A stretch of DNA of 64,000 bases from Paracoccus sp041927875. Lineage in GTDB: Bacteria; Pseudomonadota; Alphaproteobacteria; Rhodobacterales; Rhodobacteraceae. This document shows positions 42,430-50,865 of this stretch, one piece after another. Position numbers and translations under genes: made by a program. The notes beneath the pieces were generated by a model. The model had not been told where the DNA came from, searched no databases, and was given only the letters and a program-made list of their open reading frames with translations. Within the stretch, counting starts at the first letter, position 1. Each line of letters opens with the position of its first letter. The DNA lies in NCBI RefSeq assembly GCF_041927875.1, contig NZ_JBHFHN010000001.1. One strand, 5' to 3'.

Positions 42430-45000
42430 CTATCGTCCGCCCAGCAGGCGCAGCGCCACCAGTTGCCCCCGGCGCTGATACAGCATTTCGCCATCGCTGA
42501 TCTGTACCACCGTGCCGCCGTCAAAGCGGTCGCCCAGCTTGACCTTGCTGATCCGCCCGTTCGAGGCGCGGATCAGCGCGCGCTTGCTGTTGCCCGCGCC
42601 GAAGGTGCCGATCAGCGTGGTGCGGCGCATGTCCAGTTGCCGCGACTGCGTGGCCTGTCGCGCGACACCTGCGGCCGTCGGGCCGGCGGCGACGGGGCCA
42701 ACCGGCTCTGGTTCGTTATCCTGGAAATTGTCCAGACCCAGCGATGAGCGACCGCCGTGCTGGAACCGGGGCTGGGCGGCGCTTGCCGTCCGCTGCGCCT
42801 CGCGCGCGGCGGCGGCTTCGGCCTCGGCCTGCGCCCGTGCGGCGGCCTGCGCCTGTGCCTGCGCCTGTGCCTGTGCCTGGGCCTGTGCCTGCGCCTGGGC
42901 GCGGGCCTGTGCCTCGGCCTGGGCCTGGGCGGCGGCGGCGGCCGCGGCGGCCTGTGCCTGTGCCTGGGCTGCGGCTTGCGCCTGGGCTGCCGCCTGGGCC
43001 TGGGCTGCGGCCTGCGCTGCCGCCTGCGTTTGCGCCGCGGCGGCCTGCGCCTGCGATGCGGCCTGTTCGGCGGCCTGCGCTTCGGCCAGGGCCTGATTGA
43101 CGGCGCTGCTGGCCACGGCGGATGTCGTGGCTGCCGCCGCCACGGCCAGGCTGCCGGGCCGCTTGCGGGGGCGGGGCGAGGGCGCGCCAGGCGTGGGCGC
43201 AGGATTGCCGGCCATCGCCTCGCTCAGCGCGGCGGTGACATCGGCGGCGGGGGCGGCGGCCGGGGCGGTCGCGGCCATGTTGCCGGGGCGTTTGCGCGGG
43301 CGCGGGCCGGGGCCGGCCTGCGGTGCCGCCTGCGCGGTGCTGGCACGGGCCGGCGGCGCGGGATCGGCGCTTGCCGCAGAGGCCGCTGCACCGGGCCGAT
43401 GCCGGGGCCGGGGCGAGGCCCCCGCCGGTTCGTCCGACCCTTCTGATTGCGGCAGCGCCTCGGGCACAACATCCACAGGCGGCGAGACCAGCGGCCAGGG
43501 CAGTTCTTGCGGCGCGGGTTCGACCCCGGCGGCCTCGGCAGCCGCGCGGATCACCGAATCCGGGCGCGAGGGCGGGGCGTTTTCGGGCCGCCCGGCGATC
43601 AGCAGATAGCCATCGGGCGTCATCACGCCTTCGGGCGTCGGCACGATCTGGCCGCTGGCGTCCAGCCGCCCGATCTGGCTGGGCGGGATCGCGGCGGGCA
43701 ATTGGCTGGGCGGCGCATCGGCCTGCGGCTGGGCGGCGGGGGCGGGCGTCGCGGGCGTCGGCTCGTCACTCGGGCGCGCACCGGGGGGCAGCGCAGGGGC
43801 CGGGGCCGAGTCCGGTCGCGCCTCGGCCGCTTCGGGGGGCGCGGCTGTGACCGGCGCAGCCATCGGGGCCGCTGTTGGGGCCGTCGTCGGGGGGGCGGGT
43901 GCGGCGCTCGCCTCATCCGGCTGGATCGGGGCGGGGTCCGGGTCGCGCAGATACAGCGCCCACAGCGCCGCAAGCACCAGCAGCAGCGCGCCGATCACCC
44001 CCAGCGTCAGCGCATTGCGCTGGCGCGGCGCGCGGGCGCGGGCCTGCGGCACGTCAAGATCAGCCGAAACCGGCCGCGCCGCGCGCGGGCGGGCGACCTC
44101 ATGAAAGCGCGCGCTATCGCCCAGGTCTGTCTCGGATTCGGGCAGCGCCGCGCGCGGCAGATCGGGCGGCGGCAGATCCCCGGGGATCGCCAGGCCGGGC
44201 GCGTTCACGCCGGTCGGCGCGGGCGGATGCGGCAGGGCGATGACCTGCGCCGAGGCTTGCGGCGCGACAGGTGCAGCGACGGGTGCAGCGACGGGCGCCT
44301 CGGCAGACAAGTCCGCAGGCGGGGGCGCACCTGCCGTCTGATCGGCAGCATCGCGATCTTCGGCAGGCGCGGGGTCGGGATCCACCGGCGACGGGGCAGG
44401 ATCATCCTGAGGTGCGGGCGGCGCGGCCTCGGCTTCGGCAAAGTCGAAGGCGGCTTGGGATGTCGGCACCGGCTCGGTGGCTGCGGGCGCGCCCTCGGTG
44501 GCCTCGGTCAGATTGCCGCCGCCGAAATCGGGCAGGCGAGGAAAGGCGGTGCCCTGCGGCAAGGCGGCGAAACCGGCGACGCCAAAGCCATTGGCGCGGG
44601 CAAAGGATGCGGCCTCGGCCAGGGTCTCGCGCGCGACGGCGGCCAGCACCAGGCTTCCGTCATCCAGCGCCGTCCAGTCATGGGCCAGGTCGTCCGGTTC
44701 ATAGACGGTCATGCCGATCAGCGCCTGCGCCGCCCGCGCCGCCGGATCGGCGGGCAGATCGCGGGCCGCCCCGCGCGGCAGATCACCCGGCGCGGGCAGG
44801 TGGCGATAGGCGACATGGCTGGCGGGCAGCATCAACAGGCAGGGCGCACCGGCCAGCCGGTCGCGCATCCGCGCAAGGCCGGGGCCAAGCGCCGCCTCAT
44901 CGGCCAGCGGCACACTGTCCAGCACGTCCCAATCCAAGGCCCCGCCCTGCAACAGCACGATGGCATCCTCGGTGAAATGCAGGGCATGGGTCGTTGTCAT
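42430..45000 (-). CDS. Large low-complexity membrane protein with a PilP-like C-terminus
   Basis: An 856-residue protein. The N-terminal ~150 residues form a globular domain (THALHFTEDAIVLLQGGALD) rich in Leu/Ala. A Pro/Ala-rich stretch leads to one membrane span (ALTLGVIGALLLVLAALWALY, about 345-365). The rest is periplasmic: Pro/Ala linkers, three PRPR(K/H)RPG units, a long Ala/Gln tract (about 640-740), and a small C-terminal beta domain (TTLIGTFGAGNSKRALIRAS and VKLGDRFDGGTVVQI) resembling PilP/GspC-like domains. Related proteins exist in Rhodobacteraceae without assigned function. Divergent from the SIMPL gene. Confidence 0.65.
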   Translation of the reverse strand: MTTTHALHFTEDAIVLLQGGALDWDVLDSVPLADEAALGPGLARMRDRLAGAPCLLMLPASHVAYRHLPAPGDLPRGAARDLPADPAARAAQALIGMTVYEPDDLAHDWTALDDGSLVLAAVARETLAEAASFARANGFGVAGFAALPQGTAFPRLPDFGGGNLTEATEGAPAATEPVPTSQAAFDFAEAEAAPPAPQDDPAPSPVDPDPAPAEDRDAADQTAGAPPPADLSAEAPVAAPVAAPVAPQASAQVIALPHPPAPTGVNAPGLAIPGDLPPPDLPRAALPESETDLGDSARFHEVARPRAARPVSADLDVPQARARAPRQRNALTLGVIGALLLVLAALWALYLRDPDPAPIQPDEASAAPAPPTTAPTAAPMAAPVTAAPPEAAEARPDSAPAPALPPGARPSDEPTPATPAPAAQPQADAPPSQLPAAIPPSQIGRLDASGQIVPTPEGVMTPDGYLLIAGRPENAPPSRPDSVIRAAAEAAGVEPAPQELPWPLVSPPVDVVPEALPQSEGSDEPAGASPRPRHRPGAAASAASADPAPPARASTAQAAPQAGPGPRPRKRPGNMAATAPAAAPAADVTAALSEAMAGNPAPTPGAPSPRPRKRPGSLAVAAAATTSAVASSAVNQALAEAQAAEQAASQAQAAAAQTQAAAQAAAQAQAAAQAQAAAQAQAQAAAAAAAAQAQAEAQARAQAQAQAQAQAQAQAQAQAAARAQAEAEAAAAREAQRTASAAQPRFQHGGRSSLGLDNFQDNEPEPVGPVAAGPTAAGVARQATQSRQLDMRRTTLIGTFGAGNSKRALIRASNGRISKVKLGDRFDGGTVVQISDGEMLYQRRGQLVALRLLGGR
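42826..43092 (-). repeat. Codon-level Ala/Gln repeat tract
   Basis: On the plus strand GCCTGC/GCCTGT/GCCTGG hexamers repeat almost without break, encoding alternating Ala and Gln on the minus strand (AQAQAQ runs). Hexamer repeats keep frame when they slip by one unit, so copy number may vary between strains. Confidence 0.75.
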
Positions 45001-45205
45001 CACGCGGCCTTGATCGGGGTGAATCGGCCGGGGCCGATCCATCTATGGGGGGTGCATAGCGGGGGATACCGCAGATTTGGGGTCAGTAAAAGCCTTGCCC
45101 GCCCGCTTTGGCGGATCGTGATCGGCGCTGCGGCCACGACAACGTGTGTTGCGCCCGGACCCGCCCGCGCCATGATCGGGGCGCGCACCACTGATGAGGA
45201 CCACC

Positions 45206-45955
45206 ATGACCCGAACCCAGACCAAGCGCCGCCTGTCCGGCCTGACCCCGCTGGCCGCGCTGCTGGCCGCGCTGAGCGCCGCCCCCGCGATGGCCCAGGA
45301 CCAGCCCACGGCCGCAGCGCCCGCCCCCGCCCATGTGATCGTCACCGGCACCGGCCGCGCCGATCTGAACCCCGACATGGCCCAGATGATGCTGGGCGTG
45401 ACCGAACGCGGCGAGACGGCGCAGGCCGCGCTGACCGCCAATTCCGACCGCATGGCCCGCGTGCTGGAGGCGCTGCGTGCCGCCGGGGTCGAGGATCGCG
45501 ACCTTCAGACCTCGGGTCTGACGGTGGGGCCGCAGTTCGATTACTCGACCGAGAACGCGCCGCCAACACTGGTCGGCTATATCGCGCAGAACATGGTCAG
45601 CGTGCGACTGCGCGATCTGGATAACCTTGGCGCGGTGCTGGACGGGGTGATGGCCGCCGGGGCCACCGATTTCAACGGCCTGACCTATGGCCTGCAAGAC
45701 ATGCGCCCGGCCGAGGATGCCGCGCGCCGCGATGCCGTGGCCCAGGCCCGCGCGAGCGCGACGCTTTATGCCGCCGAGCTGGGCATGACCCTTGGCCCGG
45801 TGCGCACGATCAGCGAGATGCCGATCGCCGCCGTGCCGCAGCCGGTCGAGATGCGCGCCTATGGCGCGGCCAAGGGCGGGGCCGATGCGGCGCTGCAACC
45901 GGGTGAGGTCTCGGTCACGACCCAGGTGACGGTCGAATATCAGCTTCTGCCCTGA
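45206..45955 (+). CDS. Exported SIMPL-domain protein
   Basis: A 249-residue periplasmic protein of the SIMPL/YggE (DUF541) family. Signal peptide with LAALLAALSAAPAMA, then VIVTGTGRADLNPDMAQMML, QTSGLTVGPQF, GYIAQNMVSVRLRDL and a C-terminal VTTQVTVEYQLLP. The internal ATG (MTRTQTKRR) was preferred to the one four codons earlier because GAGGA lies five bases before it. Family members relate to oxidative stress and envelope integrity; the biochemical role is unclear. Confidence 0.85.
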   Translation: MTRTQTKRRLSGLTPLAALLAALSAAPAMAQDQPTAAAPAPAHVIVTGTGRADLNPDMAQMMLGVTERGETAQAALTANSDRMARVLEALRAAGVEDRDLQTSGLTVGPQFDYSTENAPPTLVGYIAQNMVSVRLRDLDNLGAVLDGVMAAGATDFNGLTYGLQDMRPAEDAARRDAVAQARASATLYAAELGMTLGPVRTISEMPIAAVPQPVEMRAYGAAKGGADAALQPGEVSVTTQVTVEYQLLP

Positions 45956-45961
45956 ACGGAT

Positions 45962-45985
45962 GGGCGGCGGGGTCGCCCGCCGCCC
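45962..45985. terminator. Bidirectional terminator hairpin
   Basis: GGGCGGCGGG-GTCG-CCCGCCGCCC, a perfect 10-bp stem, sits between the convergent SIMPL and metY genes, six bases from each stop. Confidence 0.75.
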
Positions 45986-45991
45986 GTTCGC

Positions 45992-47275
45992 TTATCCCGC
46001 CGCCTTCAGCGCCTGATCCAGGTCGGCGATCAGATCGGCGGGATCCTCGATCCCGATCGACAGGCGCACGACATCGGGGCTGGCACCGGCCGCGCGCTGC
46101 TGGTCGGGGGACAACTGGCGGTGCGTCGTCGATGCCGAATGGATCACCAGCGACCGCGTATCGCCCAGGTTCGCCACATGGCTGAACAGCTTCAGCGCGC
46201 CGACGAACCTGACGCAGCCCTCATACCCGGCCTTCAGGCCAAAGGTGAACAGCGCCCCCGCGCCCTTGGGGCAATACCGGGTCGCGCGCGCGTGCCAGGC
46301 CGAGCCGGGCAGCCCGGCCCAGGTGACATGGCTGACGGCGGGATGCTTTTCCAGCCATTCCGCCACCACCTTGGCATTGGCGATGTGCTTGTCCATCCGC
46401 AGCGACAGGGTTTCGACCCCCATCAGCGTGTAATGCGCCGCCTGCGGGTTCATCGTCATGCCCAGATCGCGCAGGCCGATGGCGATGCCGTGGAAGGTGA
46501 AGGCAAGGGCGCCGAAGGTCTCGTGAAAGCGCAGGCCGTGATAGGCGGGTTCGGGGGCCGACAGGCTGGGGAACTTGTCGCTGGCCGACCAGTCGAACCG
46601 GCCGCTGTCGATCACCACGCCGCCGGTGACCGTGCCATTGCCGGTCAGGTATTTGGTCAGCGAATGCACCACCAGCGTCGCGCCATGGTCGATCGGGCGG
46701 CACAGATAGGGGGTGGCCAGCGTGTTGTCGACGATCAGCGGGATGCCCGCGCCATCGGCAATCGCGGCAATCGCCTGAAGATCGGTGACATAGCCGCCGG
46801 GATTGCTGATCGATTCACAGAAGATCGCGCGGGTGTCGTCGTCGATGGCCGCCTTGACCGCATCCAGATCGTCGAAATCGACAAAGGTGCAGCGCCAGCC
46901 GAAGCGCTTGATGGTCTGGCTGAACTGGGTGATCGTGCCGCCATAAAGCCGGGTCGAGGCGACGATATTGCGTCCCGGTGCCATCAGCGGGAACAGCGCC
47001 ATGATCTGCGCCGCGTGACCCGAGGAACAGCAGACCGCACCCGCGCCGCCCTCAAGCGCCGCCAGCCGCGATTGCAGCGCGGCGACGGTCGGGTTGGTCA
47101 GTCGCGAATAGATATAGCCGACCTCTTGCAGGTTGAACAAAGCCGCAGCGTGATCGGCATCGCGGAACACATAGGCGGTGGTCTGATAGATCGGCACCTG
47201 GCGCGCGCCGGTTGCCGGATCGGGCGCCGCCCCGGCATGGATCAGTTGCGTGTCGAAATGCAGGTCATTGGTCAT
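45992..47275 (-). CDS. metY: O-acetylhomoserine sulfhydrylase
   Basis: PLP enzyme making homocysteine from O-acetylhomoserine and sulfide. The 427 residues match MetY rather than the shorter cystathionine synthases. FDTQLIHAGAAPDPATGAR and PIYQTTAYVFRDADHAA open the protein, YSRLTNPT binds PLP phosphate, and VVHSLTKYLTGNG carries PLP-Lys208. SAM-dependent control is possible but no riboswitch was seen upstream. Homocysteine produced here is the substrate of the bmt and similar methyltransferases. Confidence 0.93.
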   Translation of the reverse strand: MTNDLHFDTQLIHAGAAPDPATGARQVPIYQTTAYVFRDADHAAALFNLQEVGYIYSRLTNPTVAALQSRLAALEGGAGAVCCSSGHAAQIMALFPLMAPGRNIVASTRLYGGTITQFSQTIKRFGWRCTFVDFDDLDAVKAAIDDDTRAIFCESISNPGGYVTDLQAIAAIADGAGIPLIVDNTLATPYLCRPIDHGATLVVHSLTKYLTGNGTVTGGVVIDSGRFDWSASDKFPSLSAPEPAYHGLRFHETFGALAFTFHGIAIGLRDLGMTMNPQAAHYTLMGVETLSLRMDKHIANAKVVAEWLEKHPAVSHVTWAGLPGSAWHARATRYCPKGAGALFTFGLKAGYEGCVRFVGALKLFSHVANLGDTRSLVIHSASTTHRQLSPDQQRAAGASPDVVRLSIGIEDPADLIADLDQALKAAG

Positions 47276-47343
47276 GGCACGTCCCCTTTGGTCGCGCCCA
47301 GACTAGGCCCGCGCCCTGCGCCACGCAATCGCCTTGGCGCGCC

Positions 47344-48414
47344 TCAGCGCAGCCAAAGCCCCTTGTCCTTCAGCGCATTGCGGATCGCGCGTTCCTTGCG
47401 CGGCAGATTGGCGCGGTCGAACATCGGGCGGATCTTCTTCTGGCCCTGACCTTGCAGGACCAGACGGCGGATTGGCTCGAACTCGCGCAGGATGCGGCGG
47501 GCGGGCTGGGCGGTGGCGACCTGTTCCAGCACCGCGACCGCGCGGTCGCTTTCGCGGGCGTAAAGCAGCGGGAACAGCCGGTAATGGCAGGTGACATCGC
47601 CGTCCAGCCCGTCCAGCTCCGGCCCCGGACGCCCGCCGCCGAAGCTGGCGATGACCAAGGGCAGCGCGATCTGATCCAGCCAGGGCCACAGCGACTGGCT
47701 GGCCAGTTCATCCGGCGTGTCGTCGCGGATCGAGGTGGCGTAATCGGTGAAGCGGCGATGAAAGGCGGGCGCATCATTGCCGAAGAACCAGCCGGCATTG
47801 AAGTAAAGGAAGCGTTCCCAATGATCCTCGGGCTGGCTGCGATCCAGCGTCGCCTCGATATCCAGGCCGAAGCGGTCATACAGCGATTTCCAGATGCCGT
47901 GATGATCGGGGCCGTAAAGCGGCGGATCGGGCCAGGTCGCCTCGCGCCGCATCGAGGCGGCGGGGCGCGTGAAATCGAACGGCACCGCGCCCAGATCGCC
48001 GGTCACCAGCGTGTCGGTATCGAAGAACACGAACGGCCGGTCGGCATCCAGCACCGACAGCGCGGTGATCTTGTTGGCCTGCGGATAGGCATGGGAAAAG
48101 GCGCGCTGCACAAAGGGGCGGATCTCGCCGCCCAGATCTTGCAGAAAGCTGCGCACCTCGGGGCGGATCAGCGTGTCGTGGCCTGCCCAGCCAGCTTCGG
48201 GCTGCGGTTCGGCGACGATCAGCCGCCCGGCGAAATCGGGCGATGATTGGCGCAGCGAGGCGGCGAACAGCATCGCCTCATATTCCAGGCGGCCGGATTG
48301 GGCGACGATCAGGATGTCGAAGGGCTGCGGCGCAGGGGTTGCCCCCGCTAGCTTGGCCTTGGCAGGCTTTTTGCGCTTGGGCTGTGTCGTGTCGTCATCC
48401 ATGCAGCCCACCAT
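47344..48414 (-). CDS. Glycosyltransferase-like protein (putative)
   Basis: A 356-residue protein with a GT-A-like layout: a nucleotide-fold start FDILIVAQSGRLEYEAMLFA, then ADRPFVFFDTDTLVTGDLGAVP, whose DTD resembles the metal-binding DxD of GT8-type enzymes. FLYFNAGWFFGNDAPAFHRRF follows, as in lipopolysaccharide glycosyltransferases. The start MVGCMDDDTTQ follows AAGGGG; a Lys-rich N-terminal stretch (PKRKKPAKAKL) precedes the fold. It lies just downstream of tRNA-Tyr on the same strand. Function is predicted from fold features only. Confidence 0.6.
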   Translation of the reverse strand: MVGCMDDDTTQPKRKKPAKAKLAGATPAPQPFDILIVAQSGRLEYEAMLFAASLRQSSPDFAGRLIVAEPQPEAGWAGHDTLIRPEVRSFLQDLGGEIRPFVQRAFSHAYPQANKITALSVLDADRPFVFFDTDTLVTGDLGAVPFDFTRPAASMRREATWPDPPLYGPDHHGIWKSLYDRFGLDIEATLDRSQPEDHWERFLYFNAGWFFGNDAPAFHRRFTDYATSIRDDTPDELASQSLWPWLDQIALPLVIASFGGGRPGPELDGLDGDVTCHYRLFPLLYARESDRAVAVLEQVATAQPARRILREFEPIRRLVLQGQGQKKIRPMFDRANLPRKERAIRNALKDKGLWLR

Positions 48415-48475
48415 ACGCGTACCCCTTGCTGCGGCGCGCAGCGCCGGGCGGGATGCGGCCGGTCCTGTCGGAAGA

Positions 48476-48559
48476 TGGTGGGCGACCCTGGAATCGAACC
48501 AGGCATGAGTCGCCTCGGCGGAGTTACAGTCCGCTGCCGCACCTTGCAGCACGTCGCCC
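48476..48559 (-). tRNA. tRNA-Tyr (anticodon GTA)
   Basis: On the minus strand: acceptor GGGCGAC pairs with GTCGCCC, discriminator A and encoded CCA; D stem GCTG/CGGC; anticodon stem GCGGA/TCCGC around CTGTAAC; a long variable arm (GAG-GCGA-CTC), as expected for class II tRNA-Tyr; T arm CCTGG-TTCGATT-CCAGG. With this folding position 8 is G rather than the nearly universal T. Confidence 0.95.
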
Positions 48560-48731
48560 ACTGGCGGCGGATGTAGCCAAGGGGCGGGGGGGCGTCAAGA
48601 CGCAAAGGGGTATTTTTGCGCCCCGCGCGCGGTGGCTTTTTGCGCGCCCTGCACGGTGTCGGGGCCGCGCGGCGCTGGACATCGCGGGGCAGGGGCGGCA
48701 ATCAGGGCGAAAGCCAACAGAAAGACCCGCC

Positions 48732-49610
48732 ATGACCCGCCCCACGACCCCCAGCGACCGCCCCTTTGCGCGCAAATCCGCCCCCGGCCCGCGTGGCGCG
48801 GCGAAAAAGGGTGGCAAACCGGGCACCCGCAAGCCCGAATGGGTGATCGACAAGGAGCGCGACCGGCGCGCTGCGGCGGCGGAAACAGTCTGGCTGTTCG
48901 GCCTGCATGCGGTGCGCGATGCGTTGATGAACCCGGCGCGCGAAAAGCTGCGGCTGGTGGTCACGCGAAATGCCGCCGACAAGCTGGCCGAGGCGATCGC
49001 CGCCGCCGGCATCGAGGCCGAGATGGTCGAGCCGCGCCAGTTCGACCGCGCCGTGCCGCTTGGCCCCGATCAGGTCCACCAGGGCGCCGCGCTTGAGGTG
49101 AAGCCGCTGAACTGGGGCCGTCTGGATGATGTCGCCACCGCAGAAGGGCTGCCCTTGATGGTGGCGCTGGACCGGGTGACCGATCCGCATAACGTCGGCG
49201 CGGTGCTGCGCTCGGCCGAGGTGTTCGGCGCGCGCGCCGTGATCGCGCCCCTGCGCCACTCCGCGCCCGAAACCGGGGCCTTGGCCAAGACCGCATCCGG
49301 GGCGCTGGAGCGCCAGCCCTATCTGCGCGTCACCAATCTGGCCGAGGCACTGACGAAGCTGCAAGCGATGGGCTATGTCTGCATCGGCCTGGCCGGTGAG
49401 GCCGAGGAAACGCTGGAACAGGCGCTTGAGGCGACGGGCACCGCGCCCGTGGTGCTGGTGCTGGGCGCCGAAGGGCCGGGCCTGCGCGACAAGACCCGCA
49501 CCACCTGCGACCGGCTGGCGCGCATCCCCTTTGCCGGGGCCTTCGGGTCGCTGAACGTGTCGAACGCGGCGGCGGTGTCGCTGTATGCCGCGCAAAAGCG
49601 GTTTGCCTGA
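48732..49610 (+). CDS. rlmB: 23S rRNA 2'-O-methyltransferase RlmB (SpoU family)
   Basis: SPOUT enzyme, expected to methylate 23S rRNA G2251. The 292-residue product has a basic N-terminal extension (about 1-45), the SpoU substrate-binding domain WLFGLHAVRDALMNPAREK, and the knotted SAM-binding motifs DRVTDPHNVGAVLRSAEVFG, VLVLGAEGPGLRD and GSLNVSNAAAVSLY. The start ATG has only a weak ribosome site (AAAGACCCGCC). Divergent from tRNA-Tyr. Confidence 0.92.
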   Translation: MTRPTTPSDRPFARKSAPGPRGAAKKGGKPGTRKPEWVIDKERDRRAAAAETVWLFGLHAVRDALMNPAREKLRLVVTRNAADKLAEAIAAAGIEAEMVEPRQFDRAVPLGPDQVHQGAALEVKPLNWGRLDDVATAEGLPLMVALDRVTDPHNVGAVLRSAEVFGARAVIAPLRHSAPETGALAKTASGALERQPYLRVTNLAEALTKLQAMGYVCIGLAGEAEETLEQALEATGTAPVVLVLGAEGPGLRDKTRTTCDRLARIPFAGAFGSLNVSNAAAVSLYAAQKRFA

Positions 49611-49686
49611 CACAAGACTGCGACAAATCTGCATCATTCCTTTTGATGTGATCGGCACGGGGCCGCCCCTAACCGAGACGTGAAAG

Positions 49687-49716
49687 GCCGGGGGCTTTAT
49701 GACTGCCCCGGCTTTT
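49687..49716 (+). terminator. Intrinsic terminator after rlmB
   Basis: GCCGGGG and CCCCGGC form a 7-bp stem around a 12-base loop, followed by TTTT. It is 77 bases after rlmB and about 100 before the YHS gene, and may also end a short RNA starting in between. Confidence 0.7.
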
Positions 49717-49815
49717 GCCATCTGATGAGACATGGCCCGATGGCCTGCCGCCCTGCCAGGCGGTGTCGATTCTGCCCCGCCCCTGCCCAAGTTCCTCTGC
49801 TCAAGATCGCTGAAA

Positions 49816-50247
49816 GTGACCCATTCCCAACGTTCCCTGTTTCCCGCTGTCGCCGCCGTGGCGATGACTGCTTTGCCGCTGCCCGCCGCCGCGCAGCATT
49901 ACGGCAATTGGGCCTTGTCCGGTAACGACCCGGTCGCCTATTTCGACGAGGGCGAGGCGACCTCCGGGCGGTCTGACATCTCGCTGGAGTGGCGCGGCAA
50001 GGTGTATCACTTCACATCCGAAGACAACCTGTTCCAGTTCGAATCGAACCCGCATGGCTATAGTCCGCAGTTCGGGGGCCTGTGCGTTCGGGCGCTGTCG
50101 CAGGGCAGGCGCGTGCAGGGCGATCCGCAGGTTTTCGTGATGTATCAGGGCAAGCTGTATCTGATGGCTGACGAGGCCGCGCGCCAGGTTTTCATGGCCG
50201 ACCCCGAGGCGGTGATCGCCGGTGCGCGCGATCACGCCAAGCGCTGA
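49816..50247 (+). CDS. Exported YHS-domain protein
   Basis: A 143-residue periplasmic protein. From a GTG start, THSQRSLFPAVAAVAMTALP is a good signal peptide ending near LPAAAQ. The mature part is one YHS domain: GNDPVAYFDEGEATSGRSD, then WRGKVYHFTSEDNLFQFESN and GYSPQFGGLCVRALSQGRR. YHS domains bind metal ions or act with P-type ATPases; function here is unknown. An ATG further upstream gives a Pro-rich N-terminus without signal character. Confidence 0.75.
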   Translation: MTHSQRSLFPAVAAVAMTALPLPAAAQHYGNWALSGNDPVAYFDEGEATSGRSDISLEWRGKVYHFTSEDNLFQFESNPHGYSPQFGGLCVRALSQGRRVQGDPQVFVMYQGKLYLMADEAARQVFMADPEAVIAGARDHAKR

Positions 50248-50275
50248 TCCGATCACGTTCCGGTCAGCCGCCATG

Positions 50276-50394
50276 GACTTGGGGCTGTTACATTCCCAGA
50301 TCAGACTTGGGAACGGCACCGGAACTGCCGAATCTCTGATCACTGTCCCTCGTTCCGTGACTGGACGCCCGGCCCTTGGCGCGGGCGTCTTTTT
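50276..50394 (+). ncRNA. Structured leader or small RNA ending in an intrinsic terminator, upstream of the CoA-binding gene
   Basis: TTCCCA (50291) pairs with TGGGAA (50306), and CTTGGGG (50276) can compete for the same CCCAG. CGGCA/TGCCG (50312-50328) forms a second hairpin. GACGCCCG-N10-CGGGCGTC plus TTTTT (50364-50394) is a textbook terminator only 30 bases before the start codon. Alternative pairing upstream of a terminator is the layout of attenuators and riboswitches, but no known class was recognised. Confidence 0.5.
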
Positions 50395-50401
50395 CTGCCA
50401 G

Positions 50402-50418
50402 CCTGCCCGGGCAGGAGG
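50402..50418 (+). promoter_or_regulatory. Palindrome covering the ribosome site of the CoA-binding gene
   Basis: CCTGCCCGGGCAGG is a perfect 14-bp palindrome whose 3' arm overlaps the Shine-Dalgarno AGGAGG. Folding would hide the ribosome site, giving a possible translational control step after the preceding terminator. Confidence 0.45.
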
Positions 50419-50424
50419 ATGAAG

Positions 50425-50853
50425 ATGAGCGATACCAACACCCCCGCCGATCTGCGCCGGATTCTGACCATGGCCCGGACCATCGCCGTGGTCGGCCTGT
50501 CGCCCAAGTCCGAGCGACCGAGCCACGGCGTCGCTGCATTCTTGCAGGCCAAGGGGCATCGGATCATTCCGGTCAATCCCGGCCATGCGGGCCAAGTGAT
50601 CCTGGGCGAAACAGTCTATGCCAGCCTGTCGGACATTCCCCCCGATGTGACCGTCGACATGATCGACATCTTCCGCACCCCGGATGCGGTGCCCGGCATC
50701 GTCGATGAGGCGATCGCGGTGCTGCCCCGGCTGCGGTCGGTCTGGATGCAACTGGGCGTCAGCCACCACGAGGCGGCTGTGCGCGCCATGGATGCGGGGC
50801 TGGACGTGGTGCAGGACCGCTGCCCAAAGATCGAATATCCGCGCGTCATGTAG
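50425..50853 (+). CDS. CoA-binding domain protein (YccU family)
   Basis: A 142-residue Rossmann-fold protein: MARTIAVVGLSPKSERPSHGVA (about 14-35) is the nucleotide loop, GHRIIPVNPGHAG and VDMIDIFRTPDAVPGIVDEA follow, and VWMQLGVSHHEAAVRAMDAG closes the CoA_binding_2 domain. The ATG at 50425 has AGGAGG six bases upstream; the ATG at 50419 abuts it. In relatives this gene often neighbours metY; here metY is 3 kb away. Biochemical function unknown. Confidence 0.85.
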   Translation: MSDTNTPADLRRILTMARTIAVVGLSPKSERPSHGVAAFLQAKGHRIIPVNPGHAGQVILGETVYASLSDIPPDVTVDMIDIFRTPDAVPGIVDEAIAVLPRLRSVWMQLGVSHHEAAVRAMDAGLDVVQDRCPKIEYPRVM

Positions 50854-50865
50854 TTACCCGGCGCT

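Noticed and set aside
48603..48624. Possible further copy of the dispersed motif (GGGGTATTTTTGC)
   Set aside because: It matches only the central part and lacks the AAAG/GGAAG arm, so it was not counted as a full copy.
50276..50394. SAM-II riboswitch before the CoA-binding gene
   Set aside because: The known pseudoknot consensus could not be matched; it was kept only as an unclassified structured leader.
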